A stretch of 33,997 nt of DNA, taken from NCBI RefSeq assembly GCF_026627445.1, contig NZ_JAPNLJ010000005.1, positions 280,859 through 314,855 of the forward strand. The letters run 5' to 3'. Positions within the stretch are counted from its first letter, which is position 1; every line of letters starts with the position of its first letter. The DNA comes from Streptomyces sp. H27-H1 (GTDB lineage: Bacteria; Actinomycetota; Actinomycetes; Streptomycetales; Streptomycetaceae). The notes below the pieces were generated by a model that worked only from the letters and a program-made list of their open reading frames with translations, was not told the origin of the DNA and did no database searches. Positions 25,515-33,997 of this stretch are shown here, one piece after another. Made by a program: the position numbers and the translations under genes.

Positions 25515-26651
25515 TCAGCCGTTGAGGTACACGCGGGGGACCCGGCCCCCGATACGGGTGACGATCTCATAGCCGATCGTGTGTGCCGCTCGAGCCCAGT
25601 CCTCGGCGGTGGGTTCACCGCGCTCCGCGTCCCCGAAGATGACGGCCTCGTCGCCGACCTCGGCGTGGCCTCCGTCCAGATCGACCACGAACTGGTCCAT
25701 GGCGACGCGCCCGGCGACGTGCCGGATGCGGCCGCCGACGAGCACCGGGCCGAGCCCGGACGCCTGCCGCGGGATGCCGTCGGCGTAGCCCGCCGGGATC
25801 AGCGCGAGGGTGGTCTCCCGCTCGGTGACGTAGTGGTGGCCGTAGCTGACCCCGTGCCCGGCCGGCACGGTCTTGACCAGCGCGACGCAGGCCTTGAGCG
25901 CCATCGCGGGGCGCAGGCCCAGCTGGGCGGGGGTGCCCAGCTCGGGCGCGGGCGAGACCCCGTAGACGGCCAGGCCGCAGCGGACCAGGTCGAAGTGGGC
26001 CTCGGGGAGGGTGAGCGTGGCCGGAGAGTTGGCGATGTGCCGGACCTCGGGCTCGACGCCCTCCTTCTCCGCGTAGCCGAGCATGTCGCGGAAGGCGGTG
26101 AGCTGGAGCTGGATGGAGGGGTGGCCGGGCTCGTCGGCGCAGGCGAAGTGCGACCAGACGCCGGTGACCTTGACGGTCCCCTCGGACTGGGCGGCGACGG
26201 CCGCGCCCACCAGGGCCTCCCAGTCGGCGGGCTGGCAGCCGCCCCGGCCGAGACCCGTGTCGGCCTTGAGCTGGATCCGCGCGGTCAGGCCGGCGGCGCG
26301 GGCGGCCTCCCGTACCTCGTCGAGGGCCCACATCGCGCTGACGGACACGTCGATACCGGCCTCGACGGCCTCCCGCCAAGGACCACCGGGGGTCCACAGC
26401 CAGCACAGGACGGGGCCTTCGATCCCGGCGGCGCGCAGCGCGAGGGCCTCCTCGGGCGTGGCGGTCCCCAGCCAGCTCGCACCGGCCTCCTGGGCGGCCT
26501 TGGCGCAGGCCACGGCGCCGTGCCCGTAGGCGTCCGCCTTGACTACGGCCATCAGCCCGGACCGGGGCGCCCGCTCACGCAGTGCGCGCACGTTCGCCCG
26601 GACGGCGTCTAGATCGATCTCGGCGTACACGCGCGTGGGTGTCTCGTTCAT
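25515..26651 (-). CDS. alr: Alanine racemase
   Basis: This PLP enzyme makes D-alanine for peptidoglycan. The 378-residue protein has the PLP lysine Lys38 in MAVVKADAYGHG, the second catalytic residue Tyr270 in GHGVSYGHHY, the RIQLKADTGLGRGG segment and the C-terminal beta domain with RVAMDQFVVDL. The frame is open for 69 codons upstream, but ATG 26651 is the start because GGTGGGG precedes it and family proteins begin a few residues before the TRVYAEIDLDAVR segment. It heads alr-hydrolase-tsaE, 268 bases after the nnrD stop. It links the block to cell-wall synthesis together with glmS. Confidence 0.97.
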   Translation of the reverse strand: MNETPTRVYAEIDLDAVRANVRALRERAPRSGLMAVVKADAYGHGAVACAKAAQEAGASWLGTATPEEALALRAAGIEGPVLCWLWTPGGPWREAVEAGIDVSVSAMWALDEVREAARAAGLTARIQLKADTGLGRGGCQPADWEALVGAAVAAQSEGTVKVTGVWSHFACADEPGHPSIQLQLTAFRDMLGYAEKEGVEPEVRHIANSPATLTLPEAHFDLVRCGLAVYGVSPAPELGTPAQLGLRPAMALKACVALVKTVPAGHGVSYGHHYVTERETTLALIPAGYADGIPRQASGLGPVLVGGRIRHVAGRVAMDQFVVDLDGGHAEVGDEAVIFGDAERGEPTAEDWARAAHTIGYEIVTRIGGRVPRVYLNG

Positions 26652-26787
26652 CCCCACCAGTCTCTCAGAGCTCCGGCGGGCGGGCTGAACAGGCAGGGCC
26701 CGGAGGATCGCCTCCGCACCCGCTCCCCTTCCGGTCCCTCCTCCGGAACACCGGCGAAGCGGTGGAGGCGGCACGGCCGGGCAAATC

Positions 26788-26883
26788 CAGCCCCGCCGGC
26801 GCTCGAGGCGCGGGGGGTCCGGGGGCCGGCCCCCGGGAGCGGCGCCGCACGATCGCACCCGAGGTCCCGCCAGGCCTGGCGGG
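26788..26883 (-). repeat. nnrD-alr intergenic region: interspersed repeat copy and palindromic terminator
   Basis: The 267-base gap 26652-26918 has no supported gene. At 26788-26808 it holds an element related to the repeats near 11136 (core CGCCGGCGGGGCTG on the minus strand). A perfect 18-base palindrome CCCGCCAGGCCTGGCGGG at 26866-26883, 36 bases past the nnrD stop, probably acts as a terminator. Surrounding DNA is GC-rich runs. Confidence 0.6.
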
Positions 26884-26918
26884 GCCCGGGGGCGAGCCCC
26901 GTAGAGGGGACCCCGAGG

Positions 26919-28322
26919 TCACGGGTGCCGGACCTCGCGCCAAGCGGCGGGCAGGGCCTCCGCCAACTGCTGGGCCAGGAGCGGGCCACCGCTGAGCCGG
27001 GCCGCCAGCCCGTGGAGGTACGCCGCCACGGACGCGGCGTCCCCGGCCCCCAGACCACCCGCCAGGAGGGACCCGCCCAGCCCGGCCAGCACGTCCCCGC
27101 TCCCGGCGGTGGCCAGCCACGGGCTCCCCGTCGGGTTCACCCGGACCGCCCCCGCCGCGCCGGAGGCGACCAGCGTCGTCGACCCCTTCAGCAGCACCGT
27201 CGCCCCGTACCGGGACACCAGCTCCCGCACGGCCCCCAGCCGCCCCGCCTCGACGGCCTCCCGGGCGACCCCGAGCAGCGCCGCCGCCTCCCCCGCGTGC
27301 GGGGTCAGCAGGGTCGGAGCCGCCCGGGCCCGCAGCTCCCCGGGGTCCAGGCCGCGGAGCCCGTCCGCGTCCACGAGTACCGGTACCGGCTGCGAGAGCG
27401 CCTCCCGTGCCTCCGGGCCGCCCTCGTCGCCCAGCCCCGGCCCGACCACCCACGCCTGGACCCGGCCGGCCCCGATGAGCGTCTCCGGGTACCGGGCCAG
27501 TACGGCGTCCGCCACCGCCCGCGGCCCTACGTAGCGCACCGCGCCCGCACCGCCCCGCAGCGCCCCTGCCACCGCGAGCACGGCCGCGCCCGGGTAGCGC
27601 GCGGATCCGGCGACGATCCCGACCACGCCGCGCCGGTACTTGTCGCTCGTCGCCGTCGGCTCCGGCAGCAGCCCCGCCACGTCGGCGTGTTGCAGGGCCT
27701 CCACCGCGGGCTCGGGCAGCACCTCGCCCAGCCCGATGTCCACCAGGCTCAGCGCGCCCGTCCGCGAGGCACCCGGGTCGATCAGCAGCCCCGGCTTGTA
27801 CGCCCCGAAGGTCACCGTCACGTCGGCGGTCACGGCCGCTCCGGCCACCTCCCCGGTGTCCGCGTCCACCCCGCTCGGCAGATCCACGGCGACCACCACC
27901 GCGCCGGCCGGGATCCGCTCCACGAGCGCGGCCGCGGCCGGCCGCAGTGCGCCCCGGCCGCCGATGCCGACCAGCCCGTCGAGCACCAGGTCGGCCCGCT
28001 GCGGTACGTCCTGGGCGAGGCGGCCGCCGGCGGCCCGCAGCGCGGCCAGTCCGCCCGCGTGCACCCGCGCCGGATCCATGGCGACGGCCGTCACCCCGGC
28101 CCCGCGCCGGGCCAGCCGCGCGCCCGCGTACAGGGTGTCGCCGCCGTTGTCCCCCGGGCCGACCAGCAGCACCACGCGGGCCCCGTAGACGCGGGGCAGC
28201 AGCCGGACGCAGACGGCGGCCAGTCCGGCCGCCGCCCGCTGCATCAGGGCGCCTTCGGGCAGCCGGCCCATCAGCTCGCGTTCGGCGGCCCGTACGGTCT
28301 CCACGCTGTAAGCAGTACGCAT
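26919..28322 (-). CDS. nnrD: Bifunctional NAD(P)H-hydrate epimerase/dehydratase
   Basis: This two-domain metabolite-repair enzyme restores hydrated NADH/NADPH. The N-terminal epimerase (YjeF_N, about 1-215) has VLLVGPGDNGGDTLYAG and VDLPSGVDADTG. The C-terminal ADP- or ATP-dependent dehydratase (about 225-465) has VVGIVAGSARYPGAAVLA, LTPHAGE and the GSGDVLAG nucleotide motif. The length of 467 residues fits the fused bacterial form. I use nnrD for the fused protein; its epimerase half corresponds to nnrE. It starts 49 bases after the acpS stop and is in the glmS-acpS-nnrD direction; the acpS-nnrD neighbourhood is widespread in actinobacteria. It ends before an interspersed repeat and a palindrome that probably closes the operon. 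Confidence 0.95.
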   Translation of the reverse strand: MRTAYSVETVRAAERELMGRLPEGALMQRAAAGLAAVCVRLLPRVYGARVVLLVGPGDNGGDTLYAGARLARRGAGVTAVAMDPARVHAGGLAALRAAGGRLAQDVPQRADLVLDGLVGIGGRGALRPAAAALVERIPAGAVVVAVDLPSGVDADTGEVAGAAVTADVTVTFGAYKPGLLIDPGASRTGALSLVDIGLGEVLPEPAVEALQHADVAGLLPEPTATSDKYRRGVVGIVAGSARYPGAAVLAVAGALRGGAGAVRYVGPRAVADAVLARYPETLIGAGRVQAWVVGPGLGDEGGPEAREALSQPVPVLVDADGLRGLDPGELRARAAPTLLTPHAGEAAALLGVAREAVEAGRLGAVRELVSRYGATVLLKGSTTLVASGAAGAVRVNPTGSPWLATAGSGDVLAGLGGSLLAGGLGAGDAASVAAYLHGLAARLSGGPLLAQQLAEALPAAWREVRHP

Positions 28323-28371
28323 GTCACCAGCGTGCCCGACGCGGACGGCGCGGGCCCTGCTCCCCGGCCGC

Positions 28372-28740
28372 CTACCCCTCGGCGATCACCACGGCGGAGG
28401 CGATGCCCGCGTCGTGGCTGAGCGAGATGTGCCAGGACTTCACGCCCAGCGCCTGCGCCCGCGCCAGGACCGTGCCGGACACCCGCAGCCTCGGCTGTCC
28501 GGTGCCCTCCACGTACACCTCGGCGTCGGTCCAGAGCAGTCCGCGGGGCGCGCCGAGCGCTTTGGCGAGCGCCTCCTTGGCGGCGAACCGGGCGGCGAGC
28601 GAGGCCGTCCCGCGCCGCTCGCCGCTCGGCAGGGTCAGCTCGGCGTCGAGGAACAGCCGCCCGGCCAGGCCCGGCGTGCGCTCCATGGCCGCACCGAACC
28701 GCTCGATCTCCGCCACATCGATCCCGACGCCGATAATCAC
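28372..28740 (-). CDS. acpS: Holo-[acyl-carrier-protein] synthase
   Basis: It moves 4'-phosphopantetheine from CoA to the acyl carrier protein of fatty acid synthesis. The 122-residue protein is of the trimeric AcpS type: [11 protein letters not shown] (with the Mg-binding Asp) and [12 protein letters not shown] (with the conserved Glu and Lys) are both present, and [18 protein letters not shown] closes it. The start is GTG 28740, 25 bases after the glmS stop, so it is in the same transcript. CoA supply is represented by coaA two genes beyond glmS, which is a sensible functional neighbour. Confidence 0.96.
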   Translation of the reverse strand: MIIGVGIDVAEIERFGAAMERTPGLAGRLFLDAELTLPSGERRGTASLAARFAAKEALAKALGAPRGLLWTDAEVYVEGTGQPRLRVSGTVLARAQALGVKSWHISLSHDAGIASAVVIAEG

Positions 28741-28765
28741 AACAACAGCTCCAGCTACGCCACTA

Positions 28766-30616
28766 CTACTCCACGGTCACGGACTTGGCGAGGTTACGCG
28801 GCTGGTCCACCTCGTTGCCCCGCGCCGTCGCCAGCTCGCACGCGAACACCTGCAGCGGCACGGTGGCCACCAGCGGCTGGAGCAGGGTCGGGGTGACCGG
28901 GATGCGGATGAGGTGGTCGGCGTACGGGACCACCGCCTCGTCACCCTCCTCGGCGATCACGATGGTCCGCGCCCCGCGCGCCCGGATCTCCTGAATGTTG
29001 GAAACGATCTTGTCGTGCAGCACCGAACGCCCGCGCGGCGACGGTACGACGACCACCACCGGCAGGTCCTTCTCGATCAGCGCGATCGGCCCGTGCTTGA
29101 GCTCGCCCGCCGCGAAGCCCTCGGCGTGCATGTACGCCAGCTCCTTGAGCTTGAGCGCGCCCTCCAGCGCCACCGGGTAGCCGACGTGGCGTCCCAGGAA
29201 CAGCACGGTGTTCTTGTCGGCGAGCGACCGGGCGAGCGCCCGTACCGGCTCCATGGTCCCCAGTACGGTCTCCACGGCCGCGGCGATGTCCGACAGCTCC
29301 CGGATCACGGAGCGGATCTCGTCGCCCCACTTCGTGCCCCGTACCTGGCCGAGGTAGAGGGCGACCAGGTAGCAGGCCACCAGCTGTGTCAGGAACGCCT
29401 TCGTGGAAGCAACGGCGATCTCGGGTCCGGCGTGCGTGTACAGCACGGCGTCCGACTCGCGCGGGATCGTCGAGCCGTTCGTATTGCAGATGGCCAGCAC
29501 CTTCGCACCCTGCTCGCGGGCGTGGCGCAGCGCCATCAGGGTGTCCATCGTCTCGCCGGACTGCGAGATGGCGATGACCAGTGTCCGCTGGTCCAGGATC
29601 GGGTCGCGGTAGCGGAACTCGCTGGCCAGCTCCGTCTCGCACGGGATGCGGGTCCAGTGCTCGATGGCCAACTTCGCGATCATGCCCGCGTGGTACGCCG
29701 TGCCGCAGGCCACGATCACGACCTTGTCGACCTCGCGGAGGACCGAGTCGGGGATGCGCACCTCGTCGAGGGTCAGCAGGCCGTTCGCGTCGATCCTGCC
29801 CAGGAGGGTGTCGGCGACGGCCTTCGGCTGCTCGGCGATCTCCTTGAGCATGAAGTAGTCGTAGCCCCCCTTCTCGGCCGCCGAGGCGTCCCAGTCCACG
29901 TGGTAGGCCCGCACGCTCGCGGGCGAACCGTCGAAGTTGGTCACCGTGACACCGTCGCGGCGCAGCTCGACGACCTGGTCCTGCCCCAGCTCGATCGCGG
30001 ACCGCGTGTGGGCGATGAACGCGGACACGTCCGAGGCTAGGAAGTTCTCGCCCTCCCCCACACCCACCACGAGCGGCGAGTTCCGGCGCGCGCCGACCAC
30101 CACGTCCGGCTGGTCGGCGTGCACGGCGACCAGCGTGAACGCCCCGTCGAGCTGCCGGCACACCTGCCGCATCGCCTCCGTCAGGTTCCCGCCGGCGCCT
30201 TCGAACCGCTCGGCCAGCAGGTGCGCCACGACCTCGGTGTCCGTCTCGGACTCCAGCCGGTGCCCGCGCTCGGCGAGCTCGGCGCGCAGCGCGGCGAAGT
30301 TCTCGATGATCCCGTTGTGTACGACGGCCACGCGCCCCGAATTGTCGAGGTGCGGGTGGGCGTTGACGTCGGTGGGCCCCCCGTGGGTGGCCCACCGGGT
30401 GTGCCCGAGCCCCGTGGAACCGGCCGGCAACGGGTGCCCGACCAGCTCCTTCTCCAGATTGACCAGCTTGCCGGCCTTCTTGACGGCGGCGAGCGATCCG
30501 TCGGCGAGCACGGCCACACCCGCCGAGTCGTAGCCGCGGTACTCCAGCCGCTTGAGTCCGGCAATGACCACATCGAGCGCCGACTGCGCTCCCACGTAAC
30601 CCACGATTCCGCACAT
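28766..30616 (-). CDS. glmS: Glutamine-fructose-6-phosphate aminotransferase (isomerizing)
   Basis: It makes glucosamine-6-phosphate, the first step to UDP-GlcNAc. The 616-residue protein begins MCGIVGYVG, so after Met removal Cys2 is the N-terminal glutamine hydrolase nucleophile. The class II amidotransferase domain spans 2-230, with [17 protein letters not shown]. Two SIS domains follow (about 290-430 and 460-600), with [13 protein letters not shown], and the end is [10 protein letters not shown]. The open frame extends 32 codons further, but the Cys2 requirement fixes ATG 30616. No Shine-Dalgarno sequence is seen before it, so the message may be leaderless or use another signal. No glmS ribozyme is evident. 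It heads glmS-acpS-nnrD. Confidence 0.97.
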   Translation of the reverse strand: MCGIVGYVGAQSALDVVIAGLKRLEYRGYDSAGVAVLADGSLAAVKKAGKLVNLEKELVGHPLPAGSTGLGHTRWATHGGPTDVNAHPHLDNSGRVAVVHNGIIENFAALRAELAERGHRLESETDTEVVAHLLAERFEGAGGNLTEAMRQVCRQLDGAFTLVAVHADQPDVVVGARRNSPLVVGVGEGENFLASDVSAFIAHTRSAIELGQDQVVELRRDGVTVTNFDGSPASVRAYHVDWDASAAEKGGYDYFMLKEIAEQPKAVADTLLGRIDANGLLTLDEVRIPDSVLREVDKVVIVACGTAYHAGMIAKLAIEHWTRIPCETELASEFRYRDPILDQRTLVIAISQSGETMDTLMALRHAREQGAKVLAICNTNGSTIPRESDAVLYTHAGPEIAVASTKAFLTQLVACYLVALYLGQVRGTKWGDEIRSVIRELSDIAAAVETVLGTMEPVRALARSLADKNTVLFLGRHVGYPVALEGALKLKELAYMHAEGFAAGELKHGPIALIEKDLPVVVVVPSPRGRSVLHDKIVSNIQEIRARGARTIVIAEEGDEAVVPYADHLIRIPVTPTLLQPLVATVPLQVFACELATARGNEVDQPRNLAKSVTVE

Positions 30617-30672
30617 AAGCCGCAGGGTACGCCGTAGTTGGCTCCGGGCCCGGTACCTGAACAAGACGAAAA

Positions 30673-30701
30673 ACCCGCCCCGGCGAAGTGCCGGGGCGGG
30701 T
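30673..30701 (-). terminator. Intrinsic terminator of the lipoprotein gene
   Basis: A 12-bp perfect stem ACCCGCCCCGGC with a GAAGT loop (30673-30684 with 30690-30701) is followed on the minus strand by TTTTT. It begins 24 bases past the lipoprotein stop codon. This is a textbook rho-independent terminator, unusual in this window for having a U tract. Confidence 0.9.
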
Positions 30702-30724
30702 GTGACGCGCATTCGAGGAAACGG

Positions 30725-31480
30725 TCAGCCGAGCTTCTTCAACTGGGCCGCGACCAGGGCCGTCGGCTGCTCGGCCTTGCCGGTCAGGCTCAGCGCGGAG
30801 AAGACGGCGAGCGTGTTGGCCTTGCGCACGACCACGACCTGCGTGGACAGCATCTCGCCGTCGGCGTCGTGCTCGATCGTGTAGGCGAGCGCTTCGTCCC
30901 CGCCGGTGACAGGGGTACCGTCGGCGACCTTGGTGACCTTGGCCGTCTCGCCCGCCTGGGTGATCGTGTAGCCGCCGGCGCAGGCGCTGCCCGCGCTCTT
31001 GAGCGAGGCGAAGGCCTCCTGCGCGCCCTTGCCCTCGTACGACTCCAGGGTGACCGAGGTGGCGGTCGAACCGAGTGCGTCCATCGCCGCCTTCGCCTTC
31101 TCCTCCACGCTCGCCCCCTCGGCCGGCTGCTTCGGCTTGGCGACGGCCTTGACGCGTGCGGTACCGGTGGCGGCGCCGATCGCGGTCACGGACTGCGCCT
31201 TGGCCAGCGGAAGGCACGCGGCCTTGTCGCTCGCGGACCCTGCACCGGCCGCGACCTCCTCCGCCGTGACGGCCTGGAGGACGTGGTCGGGAAGGTCGGC
31301 CTGCGCCACGATCACGCCGCCGAGCTCGGCGTCGGTCCTGCCCTTGGCCGCCGGGGCCGCCGGAGCCGAAGCGGACGGCTTCGCGTCGGCCTTGTCGGAG
31401 CCGCCGCACGCGGTGGCGAGCAGGGCCAGGGACACGGCCGAGGCGCCGAGGACGGTACGGCGGACGAATGCGCTGCGCAT
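30725..31480 (-). CDS. Putative secreted lipoprotein
   Basis: The 251-residue protein has a signal sequence of twin Arg and a hydrophobic core, ending in lipobox LATAC (Cys25), then a Ser/Ala/Pro-rich linker. The mature domain (about 55-250) has three Cys, which may form disulfides (KAACLPLA, SACAGGY), and strand-helix alternation such as TSVTLESYEGKGAQEAFASL. It resembles actinobacterial extracytoplasmic sensor-type lipoprotein domains, but I cannot name a family with certainty. ATG 31480 is preferred over 31498 because it gives a compact signal peptide. It has its own terminator and is divergent from coaA. Substrate and role are unknown. Confidence 0.8.
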   Translation of the reverse strand: MRSAFVRRTVLGASAVSLALLATACGGSDKADAKPSASAPAAPAAKGRTDAELGGVIVAQADLPDHVLQAVTAEEVAAGAGSASDKAACLPLAKAQSVTAIGAATGTARVKAVAKPKQPAEGASVEEKAKAAMDALGSTATSVTLESYEGKGAQEAFASLKSAGSACAGGYTITQAGETAKVTKVADGTPVTGGDEALAYTIEHDADGEMLSTQVVVVRKANTLAVFSALSLTGKAEQPTALVAAQLKKLG

Positions 31481-31751
31481 GCTGGTGATTCCCCCCACAG
31501 GAAAGATCTACGGAACGGCAGCACGCCGAGGCGCCCCGAACCGGGGACGCGTGGTGAGCTGCGATGATCATCACGCTACGGGGCTCCGGGCCACAGCGCA
31601 CGCACGTTTCACCCGCCGCACACATCGTGATCGCCACGAGACCGCAGGGGCCTCCAATCGATACCGTCCGGCGCACAACCCCACCCACCCCGGGCCATAA
31701 GACCCCCCTCCACGTGACCGACCACACCACCCACGGCGGCCCATCACCCCC

Positions 31752-31764
31752 GACAATGGCCGTG
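31752..31764 (+). promoter_or_regulatory. Likely leaderless coaA promoter
   Basis: GACAAT at 31752-31757 is placed so that transcription would start at or within a base of GTG 31764. No Shine-Dalgarno sequence precedes the GTG. The rest of the 283-base divergent gap holds a GATGATCATC palindrome (31563-31572) and nothing else that I can assign. Confidence 0.5.
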
Positions 31765-32828
31765 TGATCTCTTCGCCGCCACGAAGCACGCCGGACCGCG
31801 CAACGAAGCGCTCCGACGGATCGGAGCCCGCTACGCCCCCCGAGCACGCAGCGCACCCCACGCGCCGCCGGGGCCACGAGGCCTCCCCCTACGTCGATCT
31901 CACCCGCGCCGAGTGGAGCGCTCTGCGCGAGCGCACCCCACTCCCGCTGACGGCCGACGAGGTCGAGCGGCTGCGCGGACTGGGCGACGTCATCGACCTC
32001 GACGAGGTGCGCGACGTCTACCTGCCGCTTTCCCGCCTGCTGAACCTGTACGTCGGCGCCACCAGCAACCTGCGGGGCACCCTCAACACCTTCCTCGGCG
32101 ACGCCGGCAACGGCCACGGCGCCCAGCAGGGCACCCCGTTCGTCATAGGGGTCGCCGGCTCGGTGGCCGTCGGCAAGTCCACCGTGGCCCGTCTCCTCCA
32201 GGCCCTCCTGGCCCGCTGGCCGGAGCACCCGCGCGTGGAGCTGGTCACCACCGACGGCTTCCTCTACCCGATGAAGGAGCTCCAGCGGCGCGGGCTGACC
32301 GCCCGCAAGGGCTTCCCCGAGTCCTACGACCGCCGGGCGCTGACCCGTTTCGTCGCCGACATCAAGGCGGGCAAGGACGAGGTCACGGCCCCCGTCTACT
32401 CCCACCTGATCTACGACATCGTCCCCGGCGAGCAGCTCGTCGTACGCCGTCCCGACATCCTGATCGTCGAGGGGCTCAACGTCCTGCAGCCGGCCCTGCC
32501 CGGCAACGACGGCCGCACCCGCGTGGGCCTCGCCGACTACTTCGACTTCAGCGTGTACGTGGACGCCCGCCCCGAGGACATCGAGCGCTGGTACCTCAAC
32601 CGGTTCCGCAAGCTGCGCGAGACGGCGTTCCAGAACCCCTTCTCCTACTTCCGCAAGTACACCCAGGTCTCCGAGGAGGAGGCACTGGAGTACGCGCAGA
32701 CGATGTGGCGGACCATCAACCGGCCCAACCTGCTGGAGAACGTGGCCCCGACCCGCGGCCGCGCCACCCTCGTCGTCCGCAAGGGCCCGGACCACAAGGT
32801 GCAGAAGCTGAGTCTGCGCAAGCTCTGA
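31764..32828 (+). CDS. coaA: Type I pantothenate kinase
   Basis: It phosphorylates pantothenate as the first step of CoA synthesis. The 354-residue protein has a P-loop [12 protein letters not shown] (Lys138), [19 protein letters not shown], the SHLIYDI segment, [12 protein letters not shown] and [10 protein letters not shown], all characteristic of the CoaA (PanK-I) family. An N-terminal extension of about 40 residues, polar and Pro/Thr-rich, precedes the conserved [13 protein letters not shown] start; ATG/GTG codons are absent between the two. GTG 31764 fits a leaderless transcript. It is close upstream of the DUF389 gene (26-base gap) and probably co-transcribed with it. Confidence 0.96.
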   Translation: MISSPPRSTPDRATKRSDGSEPATPPEHAAHPTRRRGHEASPYVDLTRAEWSALRERTPLPLTADEVERLRGLGDVIDLDEVRDVYLPLSRLLNLYVGATSNLRGTLNTFLGDAGNGHGAQQGTPFVIGVAGSVAVGKSTVARLLQALLARWPEHPRVELVTTDGFLYPMKELQRRGLTARKGFPESYDRRALTRFVADIKAGKDEVTAPVYSHLIYDIVPGEQLVVRRPDILIVEGLNVLQPALPGNDGRTRVGLADYFDFSVYVDARPEDIERWYLNRFRKLRETAFQNPFSYFRKYTQVSEEEALEYAQTMWRTINRPNLLENVAPTRGRATLVVRKGPDHKVQKLSLRKL

Positions 32829-32854
32829 GGACCGCCGGAAGCTAGGGTTCGGCC

Positions 32855-33805
32855 ATGCTGCATCTACGGATGATCATTCCGTCGGACCGGACGGACGCCG
32901 CGGTCCGGATCATCGAGGGGACGGTCGGCACCACCCATCTGGCGGTGCTGCCCGGCGCCGCCCGCGTCCCCCGGGGCGACATCGTGCTGTGCGACGTCGC
33001 GCGCGAGGCGGGGGACGAGCTCCTGCAGGAGCTCCGGGAGCTCGGCATCGACAAGGACGGCTCCATCTCGGTCGAGAACATCGACCTCTCCCTCTCCGAC
33101 CGCGCCGACCGGGCGGAGGAGGAGGCCCCGGGCGAGGCCGCCGACGCCGTCCTGTGGGAGCAGCTGAGCGAGGCGACCCACGAGGAGTCCACTCTCAGCA
33201 TCACCTACAGCGCCTTCATGATCATCGCGACGATGATCGCGGCCTGCGGTGTCGTCCTGGACAACGCCATCCTGATCGTGGGCGCGATGGCGGTCGGCCC
33301 GGAGTTCGGACCGCTCGCCGGCGTCTGTACCGGCCTGGTGAAGCGCACCCCCAGGCTGGCCGCCCGCTCGCTGTTCGCCCTGCTGGTCGGCTTCGCCGCC
33401 GCGATGGCCGCGACCACCGTCTTCAGCCTGGCCATGGACGCGCTCGGGCTGTTCCACGGGGGCATGCTGGACAAGCCCCGCCCCAACACCAGCTTCATCT
33501 GGCAGCCGGACCTGTTCTCGTTCGTCGTGGCGCTGCTCGCCGGCGTGGCCGGAGTGCTCTCCCTGACCTCGGCGAAGTCCGGCGCGCTGGTCGGCGTCGC
33601 GATCTCCGTGACCACGGTCCCGGCGGCCGCCAACGCGGCCGTGGCGCTCAGCTACGGCAAGTTCGGCCAGATGTGGGGCTCGATGGAGCAGCTGCTGCTG
33701 AACCTGTTCGGAATCATGCTGGCCGGCGTACTGACCCTGCTCTGCCAAAAACTCCTGTGGCGCACCCAGCGCGGCCACTGGCGGCGCACGTCACCCAAGA
33801 CCTGA
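32855..33805 (+). CDS. DUF389 family membrane protein
   Basis: This 316-residue protein has a soluble N-terminal domain (about 1-105; RMIIPSDRTDAAVRIIEGTVG then acidic DRADRAEEEAPGEAAD). Six or so transmembrane helices (about 118-300) follow, with AACGVVLDNAILIVGAMAVGPEFGPLAG split over the first helical pair. The signature AMAVGPEFGPL is typical of the DUF389/TIGR00341 family, whose function is unknown; transport has been suggested only from topology. ATG 32855 lies 26 bases after coaA. Its final 15 bases overlap the antisense glmM remnant. The C-terminus ends in a basic tail (WRTQRGHWRRTSPKT), normal for the family. Confidence 0.9.
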   Translation: MLHLRMIIPSDRTDAAVRIIEGTVGTTHLAVLPGAARVPRGDIVLCDVAREAGDELLQELRELGIDKDGSISVENIDLSLSDRADRAEEEAPGEAADAVLWEQLSEATHEESTLSITYSAFMIIATMIAACGVVLDNAILIVGAMAVGPEFGPLAGVCTGLVKRTPRLAARSLFALLVGFAAAMAATTVFSLAMDALGLFHGGMLDKPRPNTSFIWQPDLFSFVVALLAGVAGVLSLTSAKSGALVGVAISVTTVPAAANAAVALSYGKFGQMWGSMEQLLLNLFGIMLAGVLTLLCQKLLWRTQRGHWRRTSPKT

Positions 33806-33997
33806 GCCCAAGCCCTGAGCCCAAGTCCTGCGCCCGGCACCGGAGTCCGGGCTCCACTCCCCCACAACGCCACCGGCCCCGGCGAAGGCCTCGGGCGAGA
33901 CGCGGGCGGCAGCGCCGTGCGCCTCGTCCAGGACGATCTTGAGCCCGTCGAGGCGGTTGGGCAGGACACCCATGAGGTGGGCGACGTACTTGTCGAA
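33791..33997 (-). pseudogene. glmM: Truncated phosphoglucosamine mutase fragment
   Basis: The minus-strand frame enters from the right edge and reads FDKYVAHLMGVLPNRLDGL and KIVLDEAHGAAARVSPEAFA, an unmistakable central piece of GlmM (around residues 155-200 of about 450). After AGAG the similarity fades into GVVGEWSPDSGAGRRTWAQ, and a stop follows at 33791-33793, inside the end of the DUF389 gene. More than half of the enzyme, including the active-site metal loop (DGDADR) and the phosphate-binding C-terminal domain, is missing. GlmM converts GlcN-6-P to GlcN-1-P and is essential, so either an intact copy lies elsewhere, or this is a remnant or an assembly join. Upstream parts are outside the window. 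Confidence 0.75.

Noticed and set aside
26866..26883. CCCGCCAGGCCTGGCGGG considered as an operator
   Set aside because: It lies just downstream of nnrD and far from the alr start; a terminator is the simpler reading.
30617..30672. Possible glmS ribozyme
   Set aside because: The space before glmS is too short and lacks the ribozyme core; this element is a Firmicute feature.
28941..32795. A 1284-codon minus-strand frame from coaA through glmS
   Set aside because: It is antisense to coaA and out of frame with the lipoprotein and glmS; it has no domain-like sequence and shows the usual third-position GC shadow pattern.

Overview
The window is high-GC actinobacterial chromosome and almost certainly comes from a Streptomyces. 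It carries recognisable orthologues of the sporulation regulators bldM and whiD, a HrcA/CIRCE-controlled groES-groEL1 pair whose GroEL ends in a His-rich tail, and copies of an interspersed repeat of a type common between Streptomyces genes. It is a housekeeping block and not a mobile island: I see no transposase, integrase, tRNA, rRNA or CRISPR array. The order guaB3-guaB2-sigD-whiB family-groEL1/groES-tsaD-rimI-tsaB-tsaE-alr-glmS-glmM is also, from memory, the order in Mycobacterium tuberculosis, so the backbone is old.

Left part (1-5405): guaB3 and guaB2 (GMP synthesis), the sigma factor sigD and the orphan response regulator bldM all read leftwards. whiD reads rightwards from the shared bldM-whiD intergenic region, which holds a clear sigma-BldN-type promoter for bldM. 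Next (5406-8790) come a LysR regulator divergent from a MOSC-SDR pair, and a two-domain ester-cyclase-like gene closed by a bidirectional terminator. groEL1 and groES (8812-10885) follow, under a promoter straddled by two CIRCE operators.

The middle (11356-18049) is an envelope module: an OmpR/histidine-kinase pair, a LytR-CpsA-Psr ligase with a palindromic, repeat-bearing candidate operator, a SEDS (FtsW/RodA) glycosyltransferase without an adjacent class B PBP, and two translationally coupled lipoprotein polysaccharide deacetylases facing it. A THUMP-like methyltransferase and a membrane protein separate it from the t6A genes.

The right part (20044-32828) reads mostly leftwards: glmS-acpS-nnrD, then alr-hydrolase-tsaE, then tsaB-rimI-tsaD plus a coupled 93-residue ORF. 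Two genes interrupt it: a small membrane protein gene and a 68-residue ORF behind an iron-box-like site. A lipoprotein gene, leaderless-looking coaA and a DUF389 membrane protein close the window. At the right edge lies a truncated phosphoglucosamine mutase (glmM) reading frame that loses its family sequence and ends inside the 3' end of the DUF389 gene.

The items most worth a second look are the broken glmM, the iron-box small ORF, the envelope module with its candidate operator, and the His-rich tail on TsaD.
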